A stretch of DNA of 64,000 nucleotides from contig CM043946.1 in the NCBI GenBank assembly GCA_014529385.2, positions 17,808,077 to 17,872,076 on the forward strand, read 5' to 3'. A program made the translations under genes and the position numbers. Under the pieces are notes generated by a model. That model did not search any database and was not told the origin of the DNA. It saw only the letters and a program-made list of their open reading frames with translations. This DNA is from Adiantum capillus-veneris. Lineage: Eukaryota > Streptophyta > Polypodiopsida > Polypodiales > Pteridaceae. This document shows positions 34,305-44,857 of the stretch, piece by piece. Each line of letters begins with the position of its first letter. The stretch's first letter is position 1.

Positions 34305-34544
34305 CTATGGGCACCCTCCGTTCCGATCGAGGGGGGGAGTATATGTCTCATGAATTTAATGCATTTCTGGCTAGTCGTGGGATAAAACACCAATGTACAG
34401 TGCCTTATACACCTCAGCATTGCTGAGAGGAAAAACAGGTCACTGACTGAAATGGCACGATGTATGGTCAAAAGTCAAGCTTTGCCGCATTCTTTTTGGC
34501 TTGAGTCCATCATGTGTGCCACTTATGTACTTAACTAGTGTCCT
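34305..34544 (+). pseudogene. Z element: integrase core, second part
   Basis: After V the integrase resumes with [14 protein letters not shown] (second catalytic Asp) and VPYTPQH, then a small deletion shifts the frame. The third acidic residue survives in another frame as AERKNR. Stops follow. Confidence 0.8.
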
Positions 34545-35308
34545 ATGAAAGCTTTGCAGTCTATTACTCCATATGAAGCATGGCATGATATAAAGCCTTC
34601 TATTGAGCACATGCGTGTTTTTGGCTGTTTGGCATATGCTTTGGTGCCACAAGTGCAGCGCAGAAAATTGGATGATAAGGCTGTCAAATTTATTTTTGTT
34701 GGTTATAGTGCTGAAAGCAAAGGTTACAGGTTATATCATCCGCAAAAAAAACGTATTCTGGTTTCACGGGATGTAGTGTTTGTGGAAGATTTTGTTCAGC
34801 CCTTGCTGTCATGTACAAGAGATAGTAATGCAAGCTCAAAGGACATCTATGACACTTTGTTGCCTCTTTTCAGTGGTGGAAATATGAATGTAAGTTCCAA
34901 TGAGGCAAATGTAAAGCCTATGGGGGTTTCTGAAAATCTTGTAGATTAGCCTATTACTGATGCAGATGTACATGATGTACTTGATGAGGAAAGGGCTGAA
35001 AATGAGTAGGCTAGAGGTATGCCAAAATGGCTGGTGCACACTTTGCATGACAGTAAACTGGATGCACCTTTGTCTAGTCGTACTCGTTCAGGCTCTTGCC
35101 ATGCATCTTATGCATCAGATTGTTATGCTTTGGCTATGTCTAGCTTACATGATGTTGAGGAGCCTCTATCTTTTGATGAAGCACATAATTCAGAAAATTG
35201 GATGGCTGCCATGCAACAAAATATGATGCACTTATAGAAAATGACACATGGACTTTATGTGATTTGCCTCCTGGCAAAAAGGCCATTGGTACGAAGTGGG
35301 TTTACTAG
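34545..35308 (+). pseudogene. Z element: integrase C-terminus and linker to RT
   Basis: 134-codon frame with the copia integrase end (ITPYEAWHDIKPSIEHMRVFG, FVGYSAESKGYRLY). TAG codons at 34947-34949 and 35007-35009 interrupt it, both readable as former CAG. A further frame (35019-35237) leads to the RT start, with stops near 35235 and 35307. Confidence 0.75.
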
Positions 35309-36432
35309 TTGAAACGCAATCCGGATGGTGAGATTGATCGCCATAAGGCTCGACTTGTTGCAAAGGGTTATGCACAACAAAAAGGCATAGATTATGAAGA
35401 GACTTTTGCTCCCACTTGTCATATGACTACTGTGCATTTTCTATGTGCATTGGAAGCTCATTTTGGTTGGGATGTACATCAATCAGACATTATTACTGCT
35501 TTCTTGAATGGTGACATATTTGAGGAAGTTTATGTAACGAAGCCTCGCGGTTTTGTCATAAAAGGACAAGAGGACAAAGTGTGCAAATGTAACAAGGCTT
35601 TGTATGGGTTGAAGCAATCTCCTCGTGCTTGGTATGAGAAAGCTGACACTCATTTGGTCAAACAAGGCTTTCGTAACAGTCCAATAGAAAGCATATCGTA
35701 TGTAAAATGTGAGGGTGATGTACTTCTCATTGTGGTTCTTTATGTTGATGATTTAGTGATCACTGGACCAAATGAGAGACATATTGCTGAATTTAAGGCT
35801 GATTTGAATGCTACTTTCAAGATGAAAGATTTGGGGCTGTTGCATCATTACTTGCGTATACAATTTAAGCAGTGCGATGGTGGTATTGCCTTGTGTCAAA
35901 AAAGTTACATAGAGACATTGCTATGTAAGTTTGGACTTGAGGATTGCAAACCTATTGCCACTCCCCTGGAAACAGGTTTGAAGTTGAGTCTACATGATGT
36001 TGGCGATCTTGCTGATGCCACTCTTTACCAAACTGCTGTTGGCTGCCTCATTTATGTATGCAACACGAGGCCGGATATCAGTTTGCAGTCTCACAGGTCA
36101 GCAGATTTATGCATAGCCCAGGGTCTAAGCATTGGCAGGCTGTCAAGAGAATTTTCCGCTACCTTAGTGGCACTTTACATCTTGTCTTATTTTATCCCAA
36201 GGGGGGATCATTGCCGCCAGACTTACATGCTTTTTCGAACTCAGATTTGGTTGGTTGTTTTGACACTAGAGTGTCCACAAGTGGTTTTTGTTTCATGCTT
36301 GGCAGTTCATGTATATCATGGTTGAGCAAGAAGCCACCTACTCTGGCCACTTCAAGTTGTGAGGCTGAGTACAGGGCAGTCTTCACAGCTACGGTTGAGT
36401 GTGTATGGCTCAGACGCCTTATGGGTGGCTGA
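35309..36432 (+). pseudogene. Z element: reverse transcriptase and RNase H
   Basis: 338-codon frame with KGYAQQKGIDYEETFAPTCH and LYVDDLVITG. A frameshift near 36060 moves the rest to a second frame (36058-36432) with RNase H motifs SNSDLVGC and SSCEAEYRAV. It is inactive as it stands. Confidence 0.85.
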
Positions 36433-36700
36433 TTTGGGTGTTGGACAGGACACTGCCAACACTATCTACACTAATAGTCAAAGCGCATTGGCAGTTGCGA
36501 GGAACCCAGTTTTTCATGCTCGCACAAAGCACATTGAGGTGCATTACCACTATGTTAAGGAGAGGCTCTCAGCAGGAGAGATCAGCTTGGCTTATGTGAC
36601 AACATAGGACAACCTTGCAGATCTTTTCACAAAGGCATTGTCTCGTGAGAAGCTTGAAGCTTTCCACAAAGCTTTGGGCTTACTCCCCTTTGTGGACTGA
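36433..36700 (+). pseudogene. Z element: RNase H tail
   Basis: Contains ARNPVFHARTKHIEVHYHY, then a TAG at 36605-36607 in the position of the conserved Gln before the LADLFTKAL motif. This is a clear CAG-to-TAG case. Confidence 0.85.
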
Positions 36701-36763
36701 TCATGTCCTCAAGGCATGGAACTTCCCTTTACTCATGTTCCAGCTCTCGTTCACCGCATCACT

Positions 36764-36775
36764 CCAGGGGGGATT
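36764..36775 (+). other. Polypurine tract of Z
   Basis: A purine run caggggggatt precedes the LTR start TGTTACC. Confidence 0.7.
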
Positions 36776-37001
36776 TGTTACCATATACATGTGGTAGTGA
36801 TGTGTGTGAACACACTAGGACCGCCGGGGCATTTTCTCCCTCTTTAGGAGGTTTTTCCCCCGAGCATTGTATATACGCCCATCACTCTAGGGATATCTAT
36901 CTTTCCATTGCACACTAAGTAACACACTCTCTATTGTGTGCCTTGAGCTTCCTTCGTCTTCTCCAAGCTGTGTGCGTTTCTCTGCAACCCTAATTCCAAC
37001 A
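36776..37001 (+). repeat. 3' LTR of copia Z
   Basis: 226 bp, ends TGTTACC...TCCAACA, followed by TAAAC. Almost identical to 24213-24438. Confidence 0.94.
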
Positions 37002-37006
37002 TAAAC

Positions 37007-37888
37007 TTGTTTCCTAGAGAATGTGCTTGACTAGTTACAAGATCCACTCGAATGACCGAATCTTGGAATTGCAAGTAGACATGGTTTTTAGATCAGTCAT
37101 GCACTATTTTTGCTTCTCACATGAAAGGACGTCCTAAGATCATCTCAGATGCCATAGTGTGCTTGGAGGAATCCATAACAATGAAGGTAATTCTTATTTT
37201 ATGTCCAAAGACCTTGACCTTGATATCTTCTAGCATCCCAATAGGTTTAACAATAGATCCATTGGCCATCTTCACTACTATGGTTGTGGTCGCAATGTGA
37301 GGTCTTCCCATAGTTTTTCACCAAGTTTTAGTCACAATGCGAACCTTAGCGCCATCATCAAGGATTCCCTTCTCTGTTAATCCCTTGGTAGTAATTGGTA
37401 TGGTTGCATTGGATTCATCACCCTCAAAGTATTGTCCCAACTTGTTAACATGTATTTCTACCACAAGGTTCTCATCTAGGTTGGGTTGTGGATCTAAGTG
37501 TTCCTCCTCTATTGGCATCTCCCCAGCTCCATCCATCTGTGCAAATTGTGGTATTCCAACCTTCAGTTCTCCATTGAGCTTGAAGAGCTGAGATTAGATT
37601 AGGGTCTTTATATAGTTTCGACATGATGGTGGTTCTAACTTCTGATGACCTGAAACCCATCAATTTGGCAATGTTTAACGGATCCTTTTGGGATTCAGCC
37701 CCTTGATGTGGAGAAGATGGGATCTCCATTTCTTCGATAAGGTCAAGTAGTCCCTTTGTAAACATTCTTTTCATCAAGAAGTGAGTACGCCCACTTTTCC
37801 ATAACTTTAAGTCACTTTCTTCTTGGATGGCACTAGGTATGGCTAAGGGTCTATGGACTTGGTGAGGTTGATGTTGCATAGGGAACAT
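37007..37888 (-). pseudogene. Y element: first retropepsin-like domain
   Basis: Minus-strand frames 37311-37117 and 37536-37318 give KGILDDGAKVRIVTK and MILGRPFM, the same domain as at 6800-7282 in X. The active-site Gly before Gly is Asp here (D-D-G against D-G-G in X), so at least one copy is altered. A frame break lies near 37315. The frame at 37888-37472 adds the linker to nucleocapsid. Confidence 0.62.
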
Positions 37889-38167
37889 TGTGTCTGTAAT
37901 CTAGATCTGCCTAGGTGTTGGCTCTAGATCCCTTTGGGTATCTTCTACCAACATCCTTGATTGCTTGACTCGCTCAATCTCCTCATAGGGTTTGGATAAG
38001 TTTCTATCTTCTTCTTGGATCTTGGCCATTGTAGCTCATGAAGATGTTCCTAGTTGGTTTCTATCTTAGTGGTCGTTTTGATCTCCATGGTTTCACTTGA
38101 ATCGGAATCCTCTTCAGTGTTGTTCATATATACAAGATTGTCACCAATCCCTATGTTGGTCTTTGAA
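37889..38167 (-). other. Y element: decayed gag linker
   Basis: Aligns with about 7600-7864 in X. No intact frame; several stops. Part of the gag-protease gene. Confidence 0.5.
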
Positions 38168-38941
38168 CTAGGGTCTGGCTTCACTGATTTTTGCGATTTC
38201 TTCCTTCATGTTTTCTTCTTTTTCTGAAATTGGACAATTGATGCCATCTCTTTCCTCAAGAATATAATTTTGTTTTTGGAGCATCCATGGTGTGAGTACG
38301 TTTACTGGTACCACAGGTGTACTTTCTGATGGCTCCTCGGTAACCTCAATCAAGTTTAATGGCGTGATCTTTGGTGCATTTGGATTATTCGCGCATTGGG
38401 CAATCAAATGATCTATGCCATATCGATTACACATGAGTATCGGCATTGTATATGTGCTGGCTTCATTGGTTTGCATTAGTGTGGTGTTCTTTTGTAGCCT
38501 AATAGGACACTTGGCTACACGATGTGAACCTCCACACTCGTAGCATTGAAGAGGTGGTCTCTTGGCAGTGTAATTGATATTCTAGCCTCTTGCAGCAAGA
38601 GTAGCTACTTGATGGACAAGTTTGACTTGTCCCCAATAGTCCTCCATGTAGTATTGTGGACTTTCTTCATGTGTATCCATCCCATAGGCAATATTAGGGT
38701 CTATATCTTCCTCAAAACCTTCCAAACAAGCAATAGAGGACTCACAACCCACTTGATTCACAGAAGTGATTCTCAGATATGGTGGTTGCGGTTCGAGCTC
38801 TGGAGGTGGTAAGGGTGTTGTTTGAACAACATTTTGGGCCCTAGGGACCATGTGTTGTGACGTTTTTTCAAGAGGTGGGACCGGCATCAATGCTGACACT
38901 CTAGGTGTGTCTGTCCATTCTAAGGTTGGTCTATTGGCCAT
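38168..38941 (-). pseudogene. Y element: nucleocapsid region with zinc knuckles
   Basis: Two frames joined near 38480-38580. The first knuckle is intact, CYECGGSHRVAKC; the second has lost a Cys, CNRYGIDHLIAQC. Spacing is C-X2-C-X3-H-X4-C in both. X shows the opposite pattern (first damaged, second intact), so the ancestor had two such knuckles. Confidence 0.68.
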
Positions 38942-40008
38942 TGTGCGCTTAAATACTATGCAATCCTTAGATTGATGACCATACCTTCCACAAGTATTGT
39001 AGTTCCCATTGAATTTTATTATAAAAGTAGGGCATTCACAGGTACTATACGATCCATAGCATACTCACCATTGTTGCTTCCTTCTTGGATACATATGATT
39101 GTTTTGTGGAGCACGATTGTCTCTAAGACTCTCTTGAATGGCCTTGGTGAGATCTGCTAAAGTCATCTCAGATATCTTTGGCTCCTTAGCAATAGGCTTT
39201 AGGGTCATTGGGTGATGCCCCAATGCTTGCGAGCTAATATATTTAGGCTCAACAGACACTCTTTATCCTTGAATCATTAAATTATCCTCCAATTCGATCG
39301 CATTGGTGGTAAGTGCTTCCCAAGTGCTGATACCTCTAATGACTAGGCCATTGTAGATATCCTCATGTCGTAATCGCCTAATGAATCTATCAAGCAATTG
39401 ATTGTTATTGAAGCGCTCATTTGGATTACAACGAGAATTCAAATGCTTCAAGAAACTAATAAAGTCTCTCACTGACTCTCCTTCCTCTTGTTGGGCTTTC
39501 TGGAGTTGAGAGGCTACGCCCCAAAGCACTCCCTCTTGTATGTATTCTTTTAAGGACAGTCTCCTAAGAGTAGGGTAAATTTTTTTTTCTTCCACCCTTA
39601 GGGTTCTATACCAATCCCCTGCCTTCCCACTTAAGGTTAGGCTTAAAGCATTACTCTTCTGTAGATCATTGTGTTCTCCTAGAGAATCGCATATTTGTTC
39701 AAACACTTTGATATGATTTCTCACATGCCCGTGTCCACTAAATTTTTGTGTGAGCTTGGCTATTTGTACTGCCTTACTTCTAGGTCCTCTATCATGCGTG
39801 TTATGCATATTCTCAGCAATAGATCGACCGATAGCTTGAGAAAATGTTGCAAGTCACCTAAATGAGCAGGCACCGTGGGTGAAGGCGCTCTAGAGACTAC
39901 ATGTGGAGTAGGTATTGGCATTTGGCTCAATAACCCTATGGATGACCTCACAAACTCTTTGTTGTTGATCCTCCACACTAGTAGCACCCATTGTGGATTG
40001 TAGGACAT
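38942..40008 (-). pseudogene. Y element: gag capsid domain and N-terminus
   Basis: The capsid region in frame 39808-39263 is the best preserved of the two copies: KAVQIAKLTQKFSGHGHVRN, GDWYRTLRV, VRDFISFLKHLNSRCN and LDRFIRRLRHEDIYNGL. This matches Ty3-type retrotransposon gag. The N-terminus (40008, MSYNPQWVLLVW) is joined to it by a deletion near 39922 that removes about 0.6 kb present in X. The uninterrupted sequence near 39706-39720 is the empty site for solo LTR A. Confidence 0.7.
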
Positions 40009-40249
40009 CTAACCAACCCACGTGATAGGTGTGACCTGTGTATAGGTCGGCTAGAGTTTTTGTTTGTAGTTCGTACTCCTAGTTCTCATTTAACAAGGCT
40101 CCATCTAGGATTGAGGTGCTAGGGGTGTCTTTTGAACTAGATGCAATGTGGCTCTCTATAGATTGACCCTTAGTGGTCGCTAATTCAAGAGCACTCGATT
40201 GCTCTCCTAGCAAAGATATTCACATAGGGGCTTTCTCTTTTAACTCTCT

Positions 40250-40821
40250 TCATTGCTCCACCTTGCGTAAGCTCTCGATTTCCTTTTCCCTAGCCGCAAT
40301 GATATATCGCTCAACCTCTTGCACTCCGACAAGGCTTCTACCATCATGTATCATAACCTCGGAGGGAAATAGCTCTAAAGAGTCAGGGGGTGTAGTGAAT
40401 GGAGTATTCACATGCACATTCTCTATGGGCATAGGGTCTACGTTGGTCATGAATGGAGAATTTACTTCCCACCTCTCTCATTTACATCAATAGCTCCATG
40501 TTCGGAGCGAGTGGCTCTACTAAAGGTTTCCTTCAAGCGGCTAAGCACGCTCGGCCCGGACCGTGGGCCCATGGCATGCATGTATTGGCTTGAGCTATCA
40601 GGATTAGGCATTGGGTAACCTTCCATGATGTCGTAGTCAGAGGAAGAGTCACTAGACGCTTGCAGGTCCTGAGTGGTACTACCTTGGGTTCCCACCGAGG
40701 GCTCGGAACCAAATGTAGAGGAATAATGAGAACTCACGTAAGTCAAAATGATTGCTAGTTGCTCAGCCTCTAGAACACGACCAAAGTGCAAATGCATGCG
40801 CCTTTGGCACCCTAGAAGCAT
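40250..40821 (-). pseudogene. Y element: upstream ORF of unknown function
   Basis: Frames 40821-40462 and 40450-40250 match the X upstream ORF (18800-19303) and extend it at the N-terminus with a Ser/Asp-rich part. A frame change near 40455 separates them. The same TAG as in X ends the ORF region near 40080. Confidence 0.45.
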
Positions 40822-41528
40822 CGATGAATACCCTTAAAGATTAACCGCCTAATTTTTTGGGCGTTTTGCACCCGTTTTCACTCGTTTTTCATGTTTTTTA
40901 ATTTTATTTTATTTTTTGATCGGTTTTTGGATTAGAGTGTGTGATAGCTTGAAACAAGCGTATCACTCTGGGGGTCATGGTGTGATTTATAGCACATTGT
41001 TCAATTACCCAAAGCTCCATTGGACATCAAAAGCGTCGATTTTTACTTAGGTGTGAGGCTAAAATAAGTAATTCTCAAGGGCGGCTGAGGCCTACTGAGC
41101 TAGAGCGTGGGCTTGGACTTGGGGAATATTCTCGATCCCAGTCCTACTTTTTGGTTTTTTGGGATAAGGTCGTCGCAGCCACGCTGCGCGCACGAGCACA
41201 CACACACCTAACCTACCTACTTACAACTAATAGAGCTACTATTACACACTAACATAGTACTACAACAACAAATTAGCTAACAGATCTACTTACTGTACTT
41301 ACATAAAACTAACATTATGGATATACTACCTTAATTCTATCACCTTATCACAGATAAAACACAGTACCTTTCAACACCTGATTAACAAAACAATACACTG
41401 CAGCAAAACAAACTCCTTCCCAACACCTTCCTTCTCTACCTTTCCTACATTTCAAAATTCACCACAAAGCAACATAGAGTGCTACTCAAGTTTCATGCAG
41501 GGAATTTCCCCGGAAACGGCGTCAGAAA
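40822..41528. other. Leader and primer site of Y
   Basis: Non-coding, aligned with 19304-19888 in X. The primer site at about 41505-41524 reads TGACGCCGTTTCCGGGG on the minus strand. No gene seen. Confidence 0.6.
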
Positions 41529-41730
41529 TGTGCATATTTGTTGCATGCGTTAATGCAAGGGACTTGCCGATACACTGTGTGCGAGCCACAAACGGCTGCA
41601 AGCACACAACCAAACTAATCTAGCAAGCGGAAGAGAGCAAGGGTGTGTCACTCACCGCCCTACGCTTGCCTTCCTGGAGAATTCCTCGCCACAAAGAAGA
41701 AGGATCTATCACCGTGCCATGCTCAACCGC
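41529..41730 (-). repeat. 5' LTR of Y, first part (left of T)
   Basis: Matches 19889-20090 of the shared LTR. Broken by element T after gctcaaccgc; it resumes at 54107 with ccgcctcacc. Confidence 0.85.
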
Positions 41731-41989
41731 TGAGGCAGTCCGGGGCGGGCGACAAGAAGAGCAACCTCTAGACACCCTTCAAGGCTCCCGTGCTGCTCAA
41801 TGGGGCTGGGGCACAACACAACACAAACCAAAACAACAAACCCACAGCCAAATCCCGACTACACAAGGGGCACCACATAGTTTAAGAGCGAACTAGGACG
41901 CAAAAGAGGAGAATCGTTAGAGCAACCCACAAACAAGCAAGGAATTTACACTAACCCTAACACCAATGGAACACTCTCACACACTAAAA

Positions 41990-41992
<3 letters not shown>

Positions 41993-42071
<79 letters not shown>
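41993..42071 (+). repeat. (GA)n microsatellite, 79 bp
   Basis: Uninterrupted GA tract in the T 3' LTR, about 50 bases downstream of the TATA-like element in the sense of the LTR. Confidence 0.97.
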
Positions 42072-42074
<3 letters not shown>

Positions 42075-42120
42075 GTGCTCGGGCTGCTTTGAAATGTATC
42101 GGCAATGATCAAGCAAACAC

Positions 42121-42134
42121 AACTATATATTTAA
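42121..42134 (-). promoter_or_regulatory. TATA-like element in T 3' LTR
   Basis: Minus-strand TTAAATATATAGTT, with the same sequence in the other T LTR near 51787-51800. Candidate core promoter. Confidence 0.4.
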
Positions 42135-44443
42135 GAAAGAGAGAGAAAGGGGGAGGGGGTGCTTGTTGCATTAATACCTTCTTACAAATCTGTCATGACA
42201 AATCAAAGTGAGAGTAGTATTTGTTCAACATAGCTTGCGTAAATTTCACCACAACACATCACAAGAAAAGCCACCCCAATCACTGTCTTAAGGCCAGGGG
42301 AGTCCTCTCCACCCTGTCGCCCTCTTACAGTATGTGGGATTTATGGCTAGATTGATGACAACACTAGAGATAAGCTATCAAGAAAAACACCAAGACACTT
42401 ACGCATCATTGTTGTCCATTACTTCACGTTGGAAGGGAGACAAAGTATCCAAGCTTAGTCCAAATCCACCCTCCTTGATTCAGCAAATGTTGGGCTTACA
42501 CTAGTAGGAGAAGTGATAGATTTCCTACTCTCAATTGAATGATCACTCTCTCTCTTACAATGGCATAGAGTTCCCTTGCTAATCCCCTATTACAACACAT
42601 GCACGTGCATAAGACAATGAGCTTCCACTCAAGAGCTCCTTCTAGAGAGGTTGAGCTTGGCTTCTCAAGCTATAGCATAGTGCTCTTGCTTATGGCTCCC
42701 TCTTTTGTGCTAGCTACACCCTCCTTTTATAGCAATTTTGAAGGCTAGGGTTACTCCTCTAACCATGGTTGGGTTAGATTTTCAATAATTTATCTAATTT
42801 CTTTTGCTTGGAATTATCAAGAAGTTGGTGAGGAAAGAGAGAGGAGAGAAATGGAGGTGATAGGACTTTTCATAGTGGGTTAGTGTTAGTAGAGTTAGTA
42901 TTAATTTACAAATGGAATTGGGTATTTACAATGGGAGTATCCATGTAGGATACAAATAAGGAAGAAAAAACTCTTAAGAGGTAAGAAAAGGTGGATTTCT
43001 TACAAGGTTGATGCTCCAAGTGTCTTGAGTAGGGCCAATTTTGACGCCTGTTGACGGTCCACTAGCTTTGACGGTACATTTTTTCTCCACTCTTGACCTT
43101 CCTTGAGAGACAAGGTAATTGAAGCTGAGTAATCAACCACCATGATGCTGTCTTTTAAGAGAAGAGGCTGAATTTTGTGGTTTTTTGATAGATATGGGTA
43201 ATTTGGAGGAGGAAAAATGAGACTAGGTGGTCAATTTTGGAATGGAATTGTGTGTGGGAGGTATGAGTTCACTATGGTTTCTCTTATTCTTCAAGGTTGA
43301 GGAGAAGGTGAGTAGTGTGCAGAGAGGAGTGGTGAGAGAGATAGGGATGATGAGTGGAGAAGTGTGTGTGAAAGAGGAAAATGATAAAGTGGAAGAGAGA
43401 GTGTGGCTGCATAGCATGGGAAAACTGGGGTCCACTAAAAAAATCATAGCTCACAGCTCGTAGCTCAAAAAAATATGAAAAAATTTGAGGCAAAATTTCA
43501 GCCCACGAGCTACAACTTTTGTTTGTATCACCTTTTCAAATTCAGAGAGCAAGTTAACTTTAAAAATTCAGCAAAATCGACCGTTTTTTTCCACTGCAAG
43601 GTCCTTGTGGGGTCCTTCTTTGGATGATTCTTTTGAATACCTCCAAGAGTGAGCCCTCCATAGTGCATGTATGCATGCCACCTACCCTTGACCTTATTTG
43701 GTAGGTCTATAATTGAAGATATTGTTGAGATTAGGATATAAGTGAATAGTACAACTAAGAAAATCAAATATTGAGGGGTCTAAAAAATATGTACATGTCA
43801 AATATAAATAATATGAGTGGAAAAAATATAAAGGGGTCAAAAGAAATCTCTCTCATTATGAGGCTACCATAAAAAGATAAATATTTTTGGTGTTCTAATT
43901 TTTTAGAAAAAAACAAAATAGATGTAGGAAGGGAAAAATCAAGTGAAAAAATATACACATAAATAAAACTAGTTTTTTTGGATTTTTGTTGGGGTGGAGT
44001 TACACCAAATATAAGAGAAGCTTACATGAAAATATTTCTATATGGAATAAAGAGTATGAAAAATGGTAAGAAGAAATTGTGGTAATGGTGAGGCAATGTA
44101 CAGAGCATAAATAACACACACCTAGGTAGAAATATTTAAATAAATACCAAAATAATTATGAAAAAATCTTTTATTAAGGCCCTATATATAAAGAAATATT
44201 TACATACGCATGGGCCATAATATTTTTTTATTTTTTATTTTTTTATTTTTTTATTTTTTGGCTCAACTAGCCCAATGACTAGCTAATTGAGGGTTTTTAA
44301 AGAAGATATGGGAAAAGTCCCGTGACTCACGCACGGCTATGTACAGTGAAATGGTAGGGATAGCCACAGTGTTTGGGTGATTTTGGTAGGGTGAGGTAAC
44401 TCACTGTGGCAATTACAAAGAGCCGAAAAACGGCTATCATTAG

Positions 44444-44455
44444 CCCTCCCCCTGG
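44444..44455 (-). other. Polypurine tract of T
   Basis: Minus-strand CCAGGGGGAGGG, separated from the LTR start TGATAGCC by CTAA. Confidence 0.7.
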
Positions 44456-44467
44456 ATGATGGTATAT

Positions 44468-44857
44468 TCATGTACCATCATAGAGCATCTTTTCCAGAGA
44501 GAGTGCTTCAGAGTCCTTGACGAGATTTTCATTTTTTGGCCCCTCAGAATTTTGGCTAGAGTTACACTCATGCTTCATGTAACAATACTTACATGAGACA
44601 GTGGCCTTTTGACAGATCTTTGGTAGATCCTTTGGTAGAAGGCGATTCAAATAGGGCTTCAAGCGATACCCGTTTACTTTCCTGGAGTGCTCTTTACCAT
44701 TCAAGTCCATAAGCTGATAGTAACTTGAATTGAAAGCCTTCTTGACTATGTATGGCCCTTGCCATCTAGTTTCAAACTTGGCATCAAAACGATTATCGAG
44801 TCGATTGTCATACCTTAGGACCAGATCTCCTTCATTGATGCCTTTGTCCTTCAGTTT
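44468..44857 (-). pseudogene. T element: integrase C-terminal tail after a TAG
   Basis: About 130 codons in the same frame as gag-pol, beyond the TAG at 44858-44860. The sequence is a typical Ty3 integrase tail: EGDLVLRYDNRLD, FETRWQGPYIVKKAF and RLKPYLNRL. So one codon change truncates an otherwise complete polyprotein. The TAG would be CAG (Gln) in the parent. Occasional readthrough cannot be excluded. Confidence 0.85.

Larger units (their letters stand above)
24213..37001 (+). mobile_element. Ty1/copia element Z, with V and U nested inside
   Basis: LTRs of 226 bp at 24213-24438 and 36776-37001, target duplication TAAAC at 24208-24212 and 37002-37006. Internal order is gag, protease, integrase, reverse transcriptase, RNase H on the plus strand, with element V inserted in the integrase core at 26622. 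Without V, Z is about 5.1 kb. Several stops and frameshifts make it inactive. It sits within the protein gene of Y. Confidence 0.95.
41731..44439 (-). repeat. 3' LTR of T
   Basis: 2709 bp, plus-strand ends TGAGGCAG...GGCTATCA. Differs from 51410-54106 at few sites and in the GA tract length. Includes a TATA-like element at 42121-42134 (minus). Small open frames inside are shared by both LTRs only because the LTRs are near-identical. Confidence 0.95.
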
